A stretch of 64,000 nucleotides of DNA, taken from contig NC_008709.1 in the NCBI RefSeq assembly GCF_000015285.1, forward strand, positions 1,364,001 to 1,428,000. The letters run 5' to 3'. This document shows, one piece after another, positions 26,941 through 36,836 of this stretch. This stretch comes from Psychromonas ingrahamii 37. GTDB lineage: Bacteria > Pseudomonadota > Gammaproteobacteria > Enterobacterales > Psychromonadaceae. The position numbers and the translations under genes are program-made. The stretch's first letter is position 1, and every line of letters starts with the position of its first letter. The notes under the pieces were generated by a model. That model did not search any database. It saw nothing but the letters and a program-made list of their open reading frames with translations, and was not told the DNA's origin.

Positions 26941-27266
26941 TGGTTCTGCTCAATTGCCTATAGAAGGATTGGCTATCCAGTCTTTCCTATTCGTAAATTA
27001 TCGGCAGGTGTTGATAACGGTAACATCTGCTCCCATAAAAAGTCGCAGGTAAAAGTGGTAAAAACTGAGTATCATATTGAGGGTGAGGTACTATTTTTAC
27101 TGAATATTTCATGTTTTTACTGTATCTCATAATGAAATAAATGCAGCAAAGAGATATAAATAGAGTCTAAAAGAAAGGATGTGTAAAACACATCCTTTAA
27201 GTTATTTAAATATAAGTATTACTTCAACTTATCCACAAAAATGAGACATTAATAAAAACTCACCAG
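26941..27266. other. gap between the GGDEF-EAL gene and nrdA (convergent)
   Basis: This 326-base stretch holds a bidirectional terminator (27174-27198) and a perfect DnaA-box 9-mer TTATCCACA near 27229-27237. No gene is visible and no insertion-sequence end or target duplication was found that would explain the split of nrdA and nrdB. Confidence 0.5.
27174..27198. terminator. bidirectional terminator between convergent genes
   Basis: AAAGGATGTG and CACATCCTTT pair perfectly around TAAAA. On the minus strand the stem is followed by a T-rich CTTTTAG stretch, fitting the end of nrdA, and A-rich sequence on the other side gives some T tract for the plus direction. Confidence 0.8.
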
Positions 27267-29540
27267 TCATATTTTACATGCACCGCCAGCACAGTCATCG
27301 GCTTCATCTATGATGTTTTCATCATCTGCACCATCGCGGGTATTGTGGTAATACAATGTTTTAACACCCATTTTATAAGCAACCAACAAGTCTTTTAAAA
27401 GATTAGTCATTGGCACTCGCCCTTCAGAAAAGCGTTTTGGATCGTAATTGGTATTTGCTGAAATTGCCTGATCGATGAATTTTTGCATTATGCCAACTAA
27501 TTCAAGGTAACCTTGATTGTTTGGAATATCCCACAATAACTCATAGTTTTGTTTATATTTTTCATACTCAGGCACCACTTGCTTTAAAATACCATCTTTA
27601 CTTGCTTTAACGCTTACAAAACCGCGTGGTGGTTCAATACCATTAGTTGCATTAGATATTTGACTCGATGTTTCAGAGGGCATTAATGCCGATAAGGTAG
27701 AATTACGCAAACCGTGTTTAACAATATCACTGCGCAGGGTTTCCCAATCGAGATGATACTGCTCATCACAAATATTATCTAAGGACTTTTTGTATGTATC
27801 GAGCGGTAAAATACCCTGTGAGTAACGTGTTTCGTTAAATTTAGGGCATGCACCACGCTCAAAAGCTAGTTTGTTAGACGCTTTTAAAAGATAATATTGA
27901 ATGGCTTCAAAGGTTTTATGGGTTAGATTATTGGCGCTGCCATCTGAGTATTTAACACCGTTTTTAGCTAAATAATAAGCGAAGTTGATAACCCCTATGC
28001 CTAGCGTTCGACGTGCCATACTGCTGTTTTCAGCTGCTTTGACCGGGTAATCCTGATAATCCAATAAGCTATCTAATGCGCGCACAGCAAGTTCTGCAAG
28101 CTCTTCCAGTTCATCAAGTGACTCAATTGCGCCTAAGTTAAATGCCGATAAGGTACACAGGGCAATTTCACCTTCTTCATCCATGATGTGCTGCAAGGGT
28201 TTCGTTGGCAGGGCAATTTCAAGACATAAGTTACTTTGACGAATAGGGGCAACCTTACTGTCAAAGGGACTGTGTGTATTACAGTGATCTACATTTTGAA
28301 TGTAAATACGGCCTGTACTGGCACGCTCCTGCATTAAGAGAGAGAACAACTCAACGGCTGAAATACTTTTTTGACGAATATCAGGATCACCTTCGTATAA
28401 ATTATATAAACGCTCAAATTCATCTTGATCTTCAAAAAAAGCATCGTATAAACCGGGGACATCCGAGGGACTGAACAAGGCGACATTTTTTTTGTCTATC
28501 AGGCGCTGGTAGAATAAGCGGCTTAGTTGCACCCCATAGTCGAGATGACGTATGCGGTTGGAGTCAATACCACGATTATTTTTTAACACCAATAAAGATT
28601 CAACTTCCAAATGCCAAACAGGGTAAAAAACCGTCGCTGCACCGCCGCGTACGCCACCCTGAGAGCATGACTTTACCGCGGTTTGGAAGTGTTTGTAAAA
28701 TGGGATACAACCTGTGTGGAAGGCCTCACCACCTCGAATAGCACTGCCCAATGCACGAATACGACCAGCATTAATGCCGATTCCGGCGCGTTGTGAAACA
28801 TATTTAACAATTGCGCTTGATGTCGCGTTGATCGAATCAAGACTATCACCCGTTTCAATCAATACGCATGAACTAAATTGACGCGTTGGCGTGCGCACTC
28901 CTGCCATAATAGGCGTGGGTAATGAAATTTTAAATTGTGAAACCGCATCATAAAAACGTCTAACATAAGATAAACGTATGGCAGGCTCATAATTAGAAAA
29001 CAGACAGGCTGCCACCATCATGTAAAGAAATTGTGCACTTTCATAAATATCACCGGTGACACGATTTTGAATGAGGTATTTACCTTCAAGCTGTTTTACT
29101 GCGGCATAGGAAAATTTTAAATCACGATCATGAACGATAAATTTTTCCATCTCTTCAAACTCTTGCTTGCTATAGTCTTCAAGAAGATGCATATCGTACT
29201 TGCCTTTAGAACACATTTTACTAACGTGTTCAAAGATACTTGGCGGCGTAAAACGTCGATAAGCTTTTTTACGCAAATGGAATACCGCAAGATGTGCCGC
29301 TAAATATTGGTAGTCTGGTGATGTCTCTGAGATAAGGTCAGCGGCCGCTTTAATAATAGTCTCATGTATATCATCGGTACGGATACCATCATAAAACTGA
29401 ATATGTGAATTTAATTCAACCTGAGAGACTGAAACATTTTTTAAGCCTTCTGCAGCCCAAGTGATAACTCGGTGAATCTTATCAAGATCAATGCGTTCTC
29501 TTTTGCCATTTCGTTTTGTGACAAATAGGTTTTTTTTCAT
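27267..29540 (-). CDS. nrdA: class Ia ribonucleotide reductase alpha subunit
   Basis: NrdA reduces ribonucleoside diphosphates. The 757-residue protein has the N-terminal ATP-cone (FVTKRNGKRERIDLDKI), which sets dATP feedback. It also has the redox-active cysteines in FSSCVLIETGDS and ALCTLSAFNLGA, the thiyl cysteine in QSNLCLEI, and the flexible C-terminal tail CAGGAC used for thioredoxin/glutaredoxin reduction. Upstream lie a near-perfect NrdR box pair and two DnaA boxes. It is the expected neighbour of ubiG, but nrdB is 4.9 kb away, behind two genes of opposite strand. Confidence 0.97.
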   Translation of the reverse strand: MKKNLFVTKRNGKRERIDLDKIHRVITWAAEGLKNVSVSQVELNSHIQFYDGIRTDDIHETIIKAAADLISETSPDYQYLAAHLAVFHLRKKAYRRFTPPSIFEHVSKMCSKGKYDMHLLEDYSKQEFEEMEKFIVHDRDLKFSYAAVKQLEGKYLIQNRVTGDIYESAQFLYMMVAACLFSNYEPAIRLSYVRRFYDAVSQFKISLPTPIMAGVRTPTRQFSSCVLIETGDSLDSINATSSAIVKYVSQRAGIGINAGRIRALGSAIRGGEAFHTGCIPFYKHFQTAVKSCSQGGVRGGAATVFYPVWHLEVESLLVLKNNRGIDSNRIRHLDYGVQLSRLFYQRLIDKKNVALFSPSDVPGLYDAFFEDQDEFERLYNLYEGDPDIRQKSISAVELFSLLMQERASTGRIYIQNVDHCNTHSPFDSKVAPIRQSNLCLEIALPTKPLQHIMDEEGEIALCTLSAFNLGAIESLDELEELAELAVRALDSLLDYQDYPVKAAENSSMARRTLGIGVINFAYYLAKNGVKYSDGSANNLTHKTFEAIQYYLLKASNKLAFERGACPKFNETRYSQGILPLDTYKKSLDNICDEQYHLDWETLRSDIVKHGLRNSTLSALMPSETSSQISNATNGIEPPRGFVSVKASKDGILKQVVPEYEKYKQNYELLWDIPNNQGYLELVGIMQKFIDQAISANTNYDPKRFSEGRVPMTNLLKDLLVAYKMGVKTLYYHNTRDGADDENIIDEADDCAGGACKI

Positions 29541-29614
29541 TCAGGATACCTTATATCTAGCGACAACTGTGTTACTTAACATGCAGTTTTAATAGTGTTG
29601 CTCATTGGTCAAAA

Positions 29615-29662
29615 ACACAACATATTGTGTTTGATAGCGCGAGGTGACACAAGATAAAGCTT
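29615..29662 (-). promoter_or_regulatory. tandem NrdR boxes upstream of nrdA
   Basis: ACACAACATATTGTGT (29615-29630) is a near-consensus NrdR palindrome; ACACAAGATAAAGCTT (29647-29662) is a degenerate second box starting exactly 32 bases further on. They lie 75-122 bases before the nrdA start, where repression would block the promoter. Confidence 0.78.
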
Positions 29663-29698
29663 TTTAAGTTTTTTTCAAGCAAATGTTTTTAGCTTTAC

Positions 29699-29719
29699 AG
29701 TGGATAAAATTGTGGATAA
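29699..29719 (-). promoter_or_regulatory. two DnaA boxes upstream of nrdA
   Basis: On the minus strand, TTATCCACA (29711-29719) is a perfect DnaA box and TTATCCACT (29699-29707) has one change. DnaA is known to control nrdAB in E. coli, linking dNTP supply to replication initiation; the same arrangement is inferred here. Confidence 0.65.
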
Positions 29720-30395
29720 CTAGCGCATAAAAAAACAGGTTAGTATTAACTAACAAATAGCTTAAGGGAGGGGCTGAGATCAATGAAATGCAACCTTTAT
29801 TTTTAACCCCGGATAATAATTATATCAGTAAATATAATTAGGAATAAAATTCAACTAACTTCTACTCTATTCCTGTTTTTGCATTTTCTGTCGATTAAAC
29901 GTGGGCAAAAATAAGAAAGTTTTTTCAATTATTGTGTGCTGTCGTTTTAATCGCTGCTGTTTTAGAAACGCGAGCATAGGAGTGTATGTTCACAATCAAG
30001 TTATTGACAATAAATTTGTCAAACCTTTGGGTAGTTTAGGGTCATATTGACATCGAGATCAACAAAGGCTGCAAAAGTTAATCTCATAGGTGCTTCAAGG
30101 GCAGGTTAATAATGAATGCGATTGCTATTAATACCGTTTGTTATTAATTAAATTTAAAAAATAACATGCGGTAAAGATGATGAAGTTACCTGCGCAAGAA
30201 AATTGTCACACGGATATCTTTTTGCAGGGTAAGTACTTTCATAATGAAAATGGTGAAAATAGTGTTTATATGTCAGTTTGTTGTCATATTTTTCATTCGG
30301 CAAGATGCTTGCTTAATAAGCATAGTGACAAAGAAGCAGGGGATGTATGCTTCTCTGTCACTACGTCCCTGCAGATCTGACCCTGTTGATAATAA
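29720..30395. other. 676-base gap between nrdA control region and ubiG
   Basis: No convincing gene is seen. A strong hairpin at 30325-30361 has arms GTGACAAAGAAGCA and TGCTTCTCTGTCAC (one mismatch, 9-base loop). It lies 35 bases after the ubiG stop, so it may end ubiG transcription, although no T tract follows it. Open frames around 30177-30426 lack ribosome sites and look incidental. Confidence 0.5.
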
Positions 30396-31121
30396 TTACA
30401 GAGCTTTTGTACACCTTAGCATGTAATTAACATTGACATTTTTAGTAATAACAAACTCGCTCTGCAGCGGATTAAATTCTACACCGCATAAATCTTCACA
30501 GTTTAATGTGGTGCTATCAATAGCCGTTAATAACTGCGAAGGGCGGATAAATTTTTCATATTCATGGGTGCCTTTAGGTACCCATTTCAATAAATTCTCG
30601 GCACCCACAATCATCATTAAATAAGCCTTGAAGGTTTTATTAATAGTAGAAAAATAAACCGTACCACCCGGTTTGAGCAAATCGCAACAAGCTTGCACAA
30701 TAGAGGCAGGATCCGGTACATGCTCTAACATCTCCATGCAAGTCACTAGATCAAATTGACCTGCATGTTGTGATGCAAAATCCTCTGCGGTTATTTTTTG
30801 ATACTGTACTTTTGTTTGCGTCTCTAATGCGTGCAGCTTAGCAATTTGTAACGCAGCATGCGCCATATCGATGCCTATTACATTCGCTCCTTTTTTTGCC
30901 ATGCTTTCGCTGAGAATACCGCCACCACAGCCAATATCTGCAATTGACTTGGCAAATAATCCCTCGGCGCCCTGCTCTATATAACGTAACCGAGTTGGAT
31001 TAAGCATATGTAATGGTTTGAAGTCACCTTCTAAATCCCACCATTGTTCGGCCATTGCTGAGAACTTTTCAATTTCTTTTGGATCAACATTGTTTGCAGT
31101 TGTACTGTTATTGACTGACAT
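30396..31121 (-). CDS. ubiG: ubiquinone biosynthesis O-methyltransferase UbiG
   Basis: UbiG performs both O-methylations of ubiquinone synthesis with S-adenosylmethionine. The 241-residue protein has the class I methyltransferase motif IADIGCGGGILSESMAKKGA, then VIGIDMA, and the family segments WWDLEGDFKPLHMLNP and MEMLEHVPDP. It is divergent from gyrA, as in E. coli and most relatives. The C-terminus (VNYMLRCTKAL) is of the usual length. Confidence 0.96.
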   Translation of the reverse strand: MSVNNSTTANNVDPKEIEKFSAMAEQWWDLEGDFKPLHMLNPTRLRYIEQGAEGLFAKSIADIGCGGGILSESMAKKGANVIGIDMAHAALQIAKLHALETQTKVQYQKITAEDFASQHAGQFDLVTCMEMLEHVPDPASIVQACCDLLKPGGTVYFSTINKTFKAYLMMIVGAENLLKWVPKGTHEYEKFIRPSQLLTAIDSTTLNCEDLCGVEFNPLQSEFVITKNVNVNYMLRCTKAL

Positions 31122-31499
31122 TAATCTTTACCCGGTTTTTGTAGATAAGACATTATAACGAGTAAAAAAGATAAAACAATTAACCTAAGCCGCCCATAGA
31201 TTTTCGAAAATATTTTAAAGGGTGATGACTTCTAATCAGAGAAGTTTCAGCGGATTAAGTTGGGAAAGGCAGTTAAATAGCTAAAATTAACCCCCTGCAG
31301 AAGCTTTAGATAAACATAGGGCTGTACAAAAAAAGACCACAAAGGACCTCTTGCCGCTTATTTGCGCCATAGATTGATTCTGAGCTTATATTAATTGAAA
31401 AATGCCGCTCAATTCATCTCTTCATCAATAATATGTGTTAGAATGCGCAACTCACAAAAATTCAATCGATATATTAATAAAATAAGGATCTTGGCCTCT

Positions 31500-34196
31500 A
31501 TGAGCGAATTTGTATCAGACGTTTCTCCGATCAACATTGAAGATGAATTAAAGACTTCTTATCTTGAATATGCAATGAGCGTCATTGTTGGGCGAGCTTT
31601 ACCCGATGTACGCGATGGTCTTAAACCGGTTCACCGCCGTGTTTTATTTGCCATGAATGTATTGCGTAATGACTGGAATAAACCTTACAAAAAATCAGCC
31701 CGTATTGTTGGTGATGTGATAGGTAAATATCATCCGCACGGTGATACTGCGGTATACGATACTATTGTTCGTATGGCGCAAGATTTCTCTCTTCGTTATA
31801 TGCTTGTTGATGGCCAGGGTAACTTTGGTTCAGTCGATGGAGATAGTGCTGCTGCAATGCGTTATACGGAAATTCGTATGCAGAAATTGGCGCATGAATT
31901 ACTCGCTGATTTAGAGAAAGAAACTGTTGATTTTGTGCCTAACTACGACGGTACAGAATTTATTCCTGAAGTAATGCCAACAAAAATTCCTAATCTATTA
32001 ATTAACGGATCATCAGGTATTGCGGTCGGTATGGCAACCAATATTCCACCCCATAATTTAGGTGAAGTGATCGATGGTTGTTTAGCTCTGATTGAAGATG
32101 CAGACATTACTATTGATCAATTAATCGAATTTATTCCCGGACCTGATTTCCCTACTTCAGGTATTATTAATGGCCGCAAGGGTATTATTGATGCTTACCA
32201 CACTGGCCGAGGAAAAATAAAAGTTCGCGCAAAAGCGGATATTGAAGTTAATGACAAAACCGGTCGTGAAACGATTGTGGTGCATGAACTTCCTTATCAG
32301 GTTAATAAAGCGCGTTTAATTGAAAAAATTGCTGAATTCGTAAAAGATAAAAAAATAGAAGGTATTAGCGCGTTACGTGATGAGTCTGATAAAGACGGCA
32401 TGCGGATGGTGGTTGAAGTTAAACGTGGCGAAGTGGGTGAGGTGGTTTTAAATAACCTTTACGCACAAACACAGATGCAAGTGACCTTCGGTATTAATGC
32501 TGTGGCGCTTGACCATGGTCAACCAAAGTTATTTAACCTCAAAGAGATGTTGGAAGCCTTTATTTTACACCGACGTGAAGTGGTCACGCGTCGTACTGTC
32601 TTTGAGCTGAAAAAAGCGCGAGAACGTGCACATATACTGGAAGGTTTAGCTATTTCTCTTGCGAATATAGAACCTATCATTGCATTGATTCGCCATTCAG
32701 CAACGCCAGGCGAAGCTAAAATCGCGTTACAAGCGCAGGGTTGGAATTTAGGTCATGTGTCTGCAATGCTTGAGGCCTCAGGTGTTGATGCGGCACGTCC
32801 TGATGGTTTGGCCATTGAATTTGGTGTTCGTGACAACCAATACTTTATGACTGAAGTACAAGCGCAGGCTATTCTCGATTTACGTTTACAAAAACTAACC
32901 GGTCTTGAACACGAAAAAATATTAACTGAATACAAAGAACTGCTTGAAATTATTGCGGCATTATTATTTATCCTAGAGAACCCTGAACGTTTGATGGAAG
33001 TTATCCGTGAAGAGTTAGAAGAGATTAAAGCCAACTTTGCTGATCCTCGTCGTACTGAAATCACCGCCAGTGAAACCGATTTAAGCATAGAAGATTTGAT
33101 CACTGAAGAAGATGTGGTGGTCACTCTTTCCCACGAAGGTTATGTTAAATACCAAGTATTAAGCGATTACGAATCACAACGTCGTGGTGGTAAAGGCAAA
33201 GCGGCAACTAAGATGAAAGATGAAGATTTCATCGAAAAACTATTAGTTGCAAGCACCCATGATACGATTTTATGTTTCTCTACACGTGGCCGTTTATATT
33301 GGTTGAAGGTATTTCAGTTACCGTTAGCATCACGTCAGGCACGTGGTCGTCCTATTGTTAATATTCTGCCGCTTGAAGAAGGCGAACGTATTACGGCTAT
33401 TTTACCTGTTCGTGATTATGCCGATGATAAATTTGTCTTTATGGCGACAGCAAACGGCACGGTCAAGAAAACCGCATTAAGCGCTTATAGTCGCCCACGT
33501 AACAGTGGCCTGATTGCAATTAATCTTAATGAGGATAATGAGTTGATTGGCGTTGGTATCACCGACGGCAGCAATGAAATTATGATTTTCTCCGATGCAG
33601 GTAAGGTGGTGCGCTTTAAAGAAGCAGAAGAAAGTGCAGTACTTGATGAAAATGGTGCGCCGGTACTAGATGAAGAGGGTAATCCTGAAATCAAAGTTAA
33701 AGGTGTTCGTGCAATGGGGCGTACCGCAACTGGCGTTCGTGGTATTAAATTAAAAGAGGGCGAAAAAGTTGTGTCCTTGATTATTCCAAACGAAACCGGC
33801 CATATCTTAACCACCACTGAAAATGGTTACGGTAAACGTACACCCCTTGAAGATTACTCGTCTAAGAGCCGCGCAACTCAAGGTGTTATCTCAATTAAAG
33901 TCAGCGAGCGTAACGGTAAAGTAGTGGGGGCAGTTCAAGTTGATACAAACGACGAGATCATGCTGATCACCAACAGAGGGACGTTAGTACGTACCCGCGT
34001 TAGTGAAGTGTCAGTGGTTGGGCGTAATACTCAGGGGGTGACGCTGATTCGCACCGCTGAAGGTGAGAAAATCGTTGCTCTACAACGTATTGAGGAAATT
34101 GAGGATCTGCCCGTTTATGAAGAAGACGAGGTAACCGGCAGTGAAACGACTGAATTAAACGCTGAAGCTTCTGCTGATCAGACAGAAGAAGTATAA
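31500..34196 (+). CDS. gyrA: DNA gyrase subunit A
   Basis: The 898-residue protein begins [18 protein letters not shown] at ATG 31500, colinear with E. coli GyrA; an in-frame upstream ATG at 31395 would add 35 residues unlike the family. The catalytic tyrosine is Y122 (AAMRYTEIR). The quinolone-determining positions are Thr83 and Asp87 (HGDTAVYD). The GyrA box QRRGGKG opens the C-terminal beta-propeller. One blade carries an acidic insertion ([16 protein letters not shown]), and the tail is rich in Glu and Thr. A palindromic repeat and a terminator follow. Confidence 0.97.
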   Translation: MSEFVSDVSPINIEDELKTSYLEYAMSVIVGRALPDVRDGLKPVHRRVLFAMNVLRNDWNKPYKKSARIVGDVIGKYHPHGDTAVYDTIVRMAQDFSLRYMLVDGQGNFGSVDGDSAAAMRYTEIRMQKLAHELLADLEKETVDFVPNYDGTEFIPEVMPTKIPNLLINGSSGIAVGMATNIPPHNLGEVIDGCLALIEDADITIDQLIEFIPGPDFPTSGIINGRKGIIDAYHTGRGKIKVRAKADIEVNDKTGRETIVVHELPYQVNKARLIEKIAEFVKDKKIEGISALRDESDKDGMRMVVEVKRGEVGEVVLNNLYAQTQMQVTFGINAVALDHGQPKLFNLKEMLEAFILHRREVVTRRTVFELKKARERAHILEGLAISLANIEPIIALIRHSATPGEAKIALQAQGWNLGHVSAMLEASGVDAARPDGLAIEFGVRDNQYFMTEVQAQAILDLRLQKLTGLEHEKILTEYKELLEIIAALLFILENPERLMEVIREELEEIKANFADPRRTEITASETDLSIEDLITEEDVVVTLSHEGYVKYQVLSDYESQRRGGKGKAATKMKDEDFIEKLLVASTHDTILCFSTRGRLYWLKVFQLPLASRQARGRPIVNILPLEEGERITAILPVRDYADDKFVFMATANGTVKKTALSAYSRPRNSGLIAINLNEDNELIGVGITDGSNEIMIFSDAGKVVRFKEAEESAVLDENGAPVLDEEGNPEIKVKGVRAMGRTATGVRGIKLKEGEKVVSLIIPNETGHILTTTENGYGKRTPLEDYSSKSRATQGVISIKVSERNGKVVGAVQVDTNDEIMLITNRGTLVRTRVSEVSVVGRNTQGVTLIRTAEGEKIVALQRIEEIEDLPVYEEDEVTGSETTELNAEASADQTEEV

Positions 34197-34207
34197 CCGT
34201 AAGTCAT

Positions 34208-34252
34208 CCCCCAATTACTTGAATCTGCCTGTTCAAGTAGTTTGGGTTTATA
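34208..34252. repeat. degenerate TATACCCAA-type palindrome after gyrA
   Basis: TACTTGAA (34216-34223) and TTCAAGTA (34232-34239) pair exactly. The outer parts (CCCCCAATT and GTTTGGGTTTATA) are decayed forms of the ends of the unit seen at 7690-7735 and 45918-45960. Confidence 0.55.
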
Positions 34253-34257
34253 GGTTT

Positions 34258-34286
34258 AAAAAAACGGCTTTTGCCGTTTTTTGTTT
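34258..34286 (+). terminator. rho-independent terminator of gyrA
   Basis: AAAACGGC and GCCGTTTT pair around a TTTT loop, extended by flanking A/T pairs and followed by TTGTTTTT. It lies 62 bases after the stop. Confidence 0.9.
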
Positions 34287-34510
34287 TTGCAGACGAATAA
34301 TCGCAATGGGGATTAACGCGTGCAGTCAATATTAAGTAAATATGCCTTTTTTTATTGATAATCTTATTTTAAAAAAACACAAGGTATCAAAAATTAATCA
34401 TACGAACTTGATTTTGTTGGCACTAGCTGTTTCTTCATCTTACATTTAATGCTAGTTTTACCACCCTAAATAATTTAATTCACCCTCTTATATTCTAAAG
34501 AAGAAAACCG

Positions 34511-35599
34511 ATGAGTAAAATATTTAATTTCTGCGCAGGTCCGGCTATGTTACCTGAAGCCGTTATGGAAAAAGCACAAGAAGAGTTTTGTAACTGGCAA
34601 GGGCTGGGGGTTTCTGTGATGGAAATCAGCCACCGTAGTCCCGAATATATTGAAATGGCCGAGCAAGCTGAGCAAGATCTGCGTGATTTGTTGGCTGTAC
34701 CTGATAATTATAAAGTCCTTTTTTGTCATGGTGGTGGACGCGGACAATTTGCTGCGGTGCCATTAAATCTGCTGGGCGATAAACTGGATGTGGATTATTT
34801 AATCAGCGGACAATGGTCAAAGTTGGCGGTAGATGAAGCGAAAAAACACGCCCGAGTGACCGAAACCAGTGTTCTCAGCGAAACAGCCGAGGGTAAGGTA
34901 AGTGTTAAAGCCGCTGCTGACTGGAACGTTAATGCTGGCGCCGCTTACGTGCATTACTGCCCCAATGAAACAATCGAAGGTATTGAAATTTTTGAAGTAC
35001 CTGAAACAGGGGTTGTGCCGCTGGTTGCCGATATGAGTTCAACGATTTTATCCCGTCCAATTGATGTTTCTAAATTCGGTGTTATTTACGCTGGCGCACA
35101 AAAAAATATCGGCCCATCGGGTTTGGCAATCGTGATCGTGCGTGACGATTTAATCGGCAAAGCACGCAAAGTTATTCCGTCTATTTTTGATTATAAAGTG
35201 CAGGCTGATGCCGGATCAATGTTTAATACTCCGCCAACTTATTCATGGTACCTGGCAGGCCTCGTTTTTAAGTGGTTAAAAGAGCAGGGTGGTTTGGTCG
35301 AAATAGAAAAGAAAAATATAGCAAAAGCCGAGTTACTTTATAATTTTATCGACAGTTCCAAGTTGTATCGCAATAATATCGACAAATCAGTGCGTAGCCG
35401 TATGAATATTCCCTTTCAACTTGCAGATGAAAACTTAAATGCACTTTTTCTAAAAGAGTCTAAAGACGCTAACCTGCTGACCCTCAAAGGTCATCGGGCA
35501 GTCGGTGGAATGCGTGCCAGTATCTACAATGCAATGCCAATTGAAGGTGTGCAGGCGTTAGTTGATTTTATGGCAAAGTTTGAAGCTAACTACGCATAA
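34511..35599 (+). CDS. serC: phosphoserine aminotransferase
   Basis: SerC makes phosphoserine in serine synthesis and acts in pyridoxal-phosphate synthesis. The 362-residue class V aminotransferase starts [15 protein letters not shown]. It has the [13 protein letters not shown] phosphate-binding stretch, the PLP lysine in [11 protein letters not shown], and the substrate arginines near SHRSPE and GGMRASIYN. The ATG follows AAAGAAG. The following genes are hisC and aroA on the same strand with short gaps, a known serC-hisC-aroA grouping in which pheA and tyrA are absent here. Confidence 0.97.
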   Translation: MSKIFNFCAGPAMLPEAVMEKAQEEFCNWQGLGVSVMEISHRSPEYIEMAEQAEQDLRDLLAVPDNYKVLFCHGGGRGQFAAVPLNLLGDKLDVDYLISGQWSKLAVDEAKKHARVTETSVLSETAEGKVSVKAAADWNVNAGAAYVHYCPNETIEGIEIFEVPETGVVPLVADMSSTILSRPIDVSKFGVIYAGAQKNIGPSGLAIVIVRDDLIGKARKVIPSIFDYKVQADAGSMFNTPPTYSWYLAGLVFKWLKEQGGLVEIEKKNIAKAELLYNFIDSSKLYRNNIDKSVRSRMNIPFQLADENLNALFLKESKDANLLTLKGHRAVGGMRASIYNAMPIEGVQALVDFMAKFEANYA

Positions 35600-35715
35600 A
35601 ATTGATTTATAATAAGCACTTAAAAAGTTCCCTAAAACCATCCAGTTTAAACACCCTCAGTAGAGGGGGTGATAATCGGTTAATACAAATTGCTATTAGA
35701 AACTAAGGATTAAAG

Positions 35716-36828
35716 ATGAGCTGTGATTTTTTAACGCTTGCTAATGCGGGGGTGCAAAAACTGCATCCCTACCAAGCCGGTAAACCAACGTCTGAATTAG
35801 AACGAGAACTTGGCATCAGTGATATTGTCAAACTTGCTTCCAATGAAAATCCGTTAGGTCTGAGTGAGAAAGTGAAATCTGCACTGCAAAGTGAATTTTC
35901 TGAATTAGCCCGTTATCCAGATGCCAACGGTTTTTACCTTAAGCAGGCACTTGCCGATAAATATAACGTCGGGTTAAATCAGGTGACCCTAGGAAACGGC
36001 TCAAATGATTTGCTTGAACTGGTTGCGCGGGCATTTGTAAGCGCTGAAAATGAAGTGATATTTGCGCAGTTTGCTTTTGTTGTTTATCCAATAGTGACAC
36101 AAGCGATTGGCGCAAAAGCAGTGGTTGTTCCGGCAAAGCATTACGGTCATGATTTAGCGGCAATGGCCGCTGCCGTGACGGATAAAACAAAACTTATCTT
36201 TATTGCCAATCCGAATAACCCAACGGGCACTTTTCTAGAAGCGGCTGACATTCTAGCCTTTCTGAGTAAGGTGCCGGCGCATGTCTTAGTCGTATTGGAT
36301 GAGGCCTATTTTGAATATGCAGCGCCCGAACGACGTGGTAATGCTATCGCATGGATTAAAGATTTTCCCAATTTAATTGTTTCCCGAACCTTCTCAAAAG
36401 CCTATGGTCTTGCGGGCTTGCGTGTCGGTTACAGCGTTTCAAATCCGCAAATTGCAGATATCCTTAATCGCGTACGCCAACCCTTTAACTGTAATGCTCT
36501 AGCGCTTAAAGCGGCAGAGACCGTTTTACAAGATGATGAGTATTTACAGGCGGGGATTAAGTTAAATAATGCGGGCATGGCAGACTTAAGTGCTTTTTTC
36601 AGTCAACATAACCTTGAATATATTCCTTCAATGGGAAACTTTATTACGGTCAATGTTGGCCAATCTGGGGACGTTGTCTATCAGGCGTTATTACATGAAG
36701 GTGTGATTGTACGCCCGATAACGGGCTACGGCTTAAGCGACCATCTGCGTATTAGCATCGGCCTGTTCGATGAAAACCAGCGTTTTAAACAAGCCTTAGT
36801 TAAAGTGCTTAAGTTAGATCAAAAATAG
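35716..36828 (+). CDS. hisC: histidinol-phosphate aminotransferase (HisC2-type)
   Basis: The 370-residue class I/II aminotransferase has [10 protein letters not shown], the NPNNPTG motif, the DEAYFEYA stretch and the PLP lysine in [16 protein letters not shown]. HisC converts imidazole-acetol phosphate to histidinol phosphate. Placed between serC and aroA and apart from other his genes, it is the HisC2 type that may also aminate aromatic keto acids, an inference from context. The start ATG has AAGGAT upstream, and aroA begins 9 bases after its stop. Confidence 0.92.
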   Translation: MSCDFLTLANAGVQKLHPYQAGKPTSELERELGISDIVKLASNENPLGLSEKVKSALQSEFSELARYPDANGFYLKQALADKYNVGLNQVTLGNGSNDLLELVARAFVSAENEVIFAQFAFVVYPIVTQAIGAKAVVVPAKHYGHDLAAMAAAVTDKTKLIFIANPNNPTGTFLEAADILAFLSKVPAHVLVVLDEAYFEYAAPERRGNAIAWIKDFPNLIVSRTFSKAYGLAGLRVGYSVSNPQIADILNRVRQPFNCNALALKAAETVLQDDEYLQAGIKLNNAGMADLSAFFSQHNLEYIPSMGNFITVNVGQSGDVVYQALLHEGVIVRPITGYGLSDHLRISIGLFDENQRFKQALVKVLKLDQK

Positions 36829-36836
36829 AGGATAGG

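Noticed and set aside
30177-30426. Two overlapping 60-67-codon frames before ubiG
   Set aside because: They lack Shine-Dalgarno sites, overlap each other and the hairpin at 30325, and show Cys/His-rich random composition.
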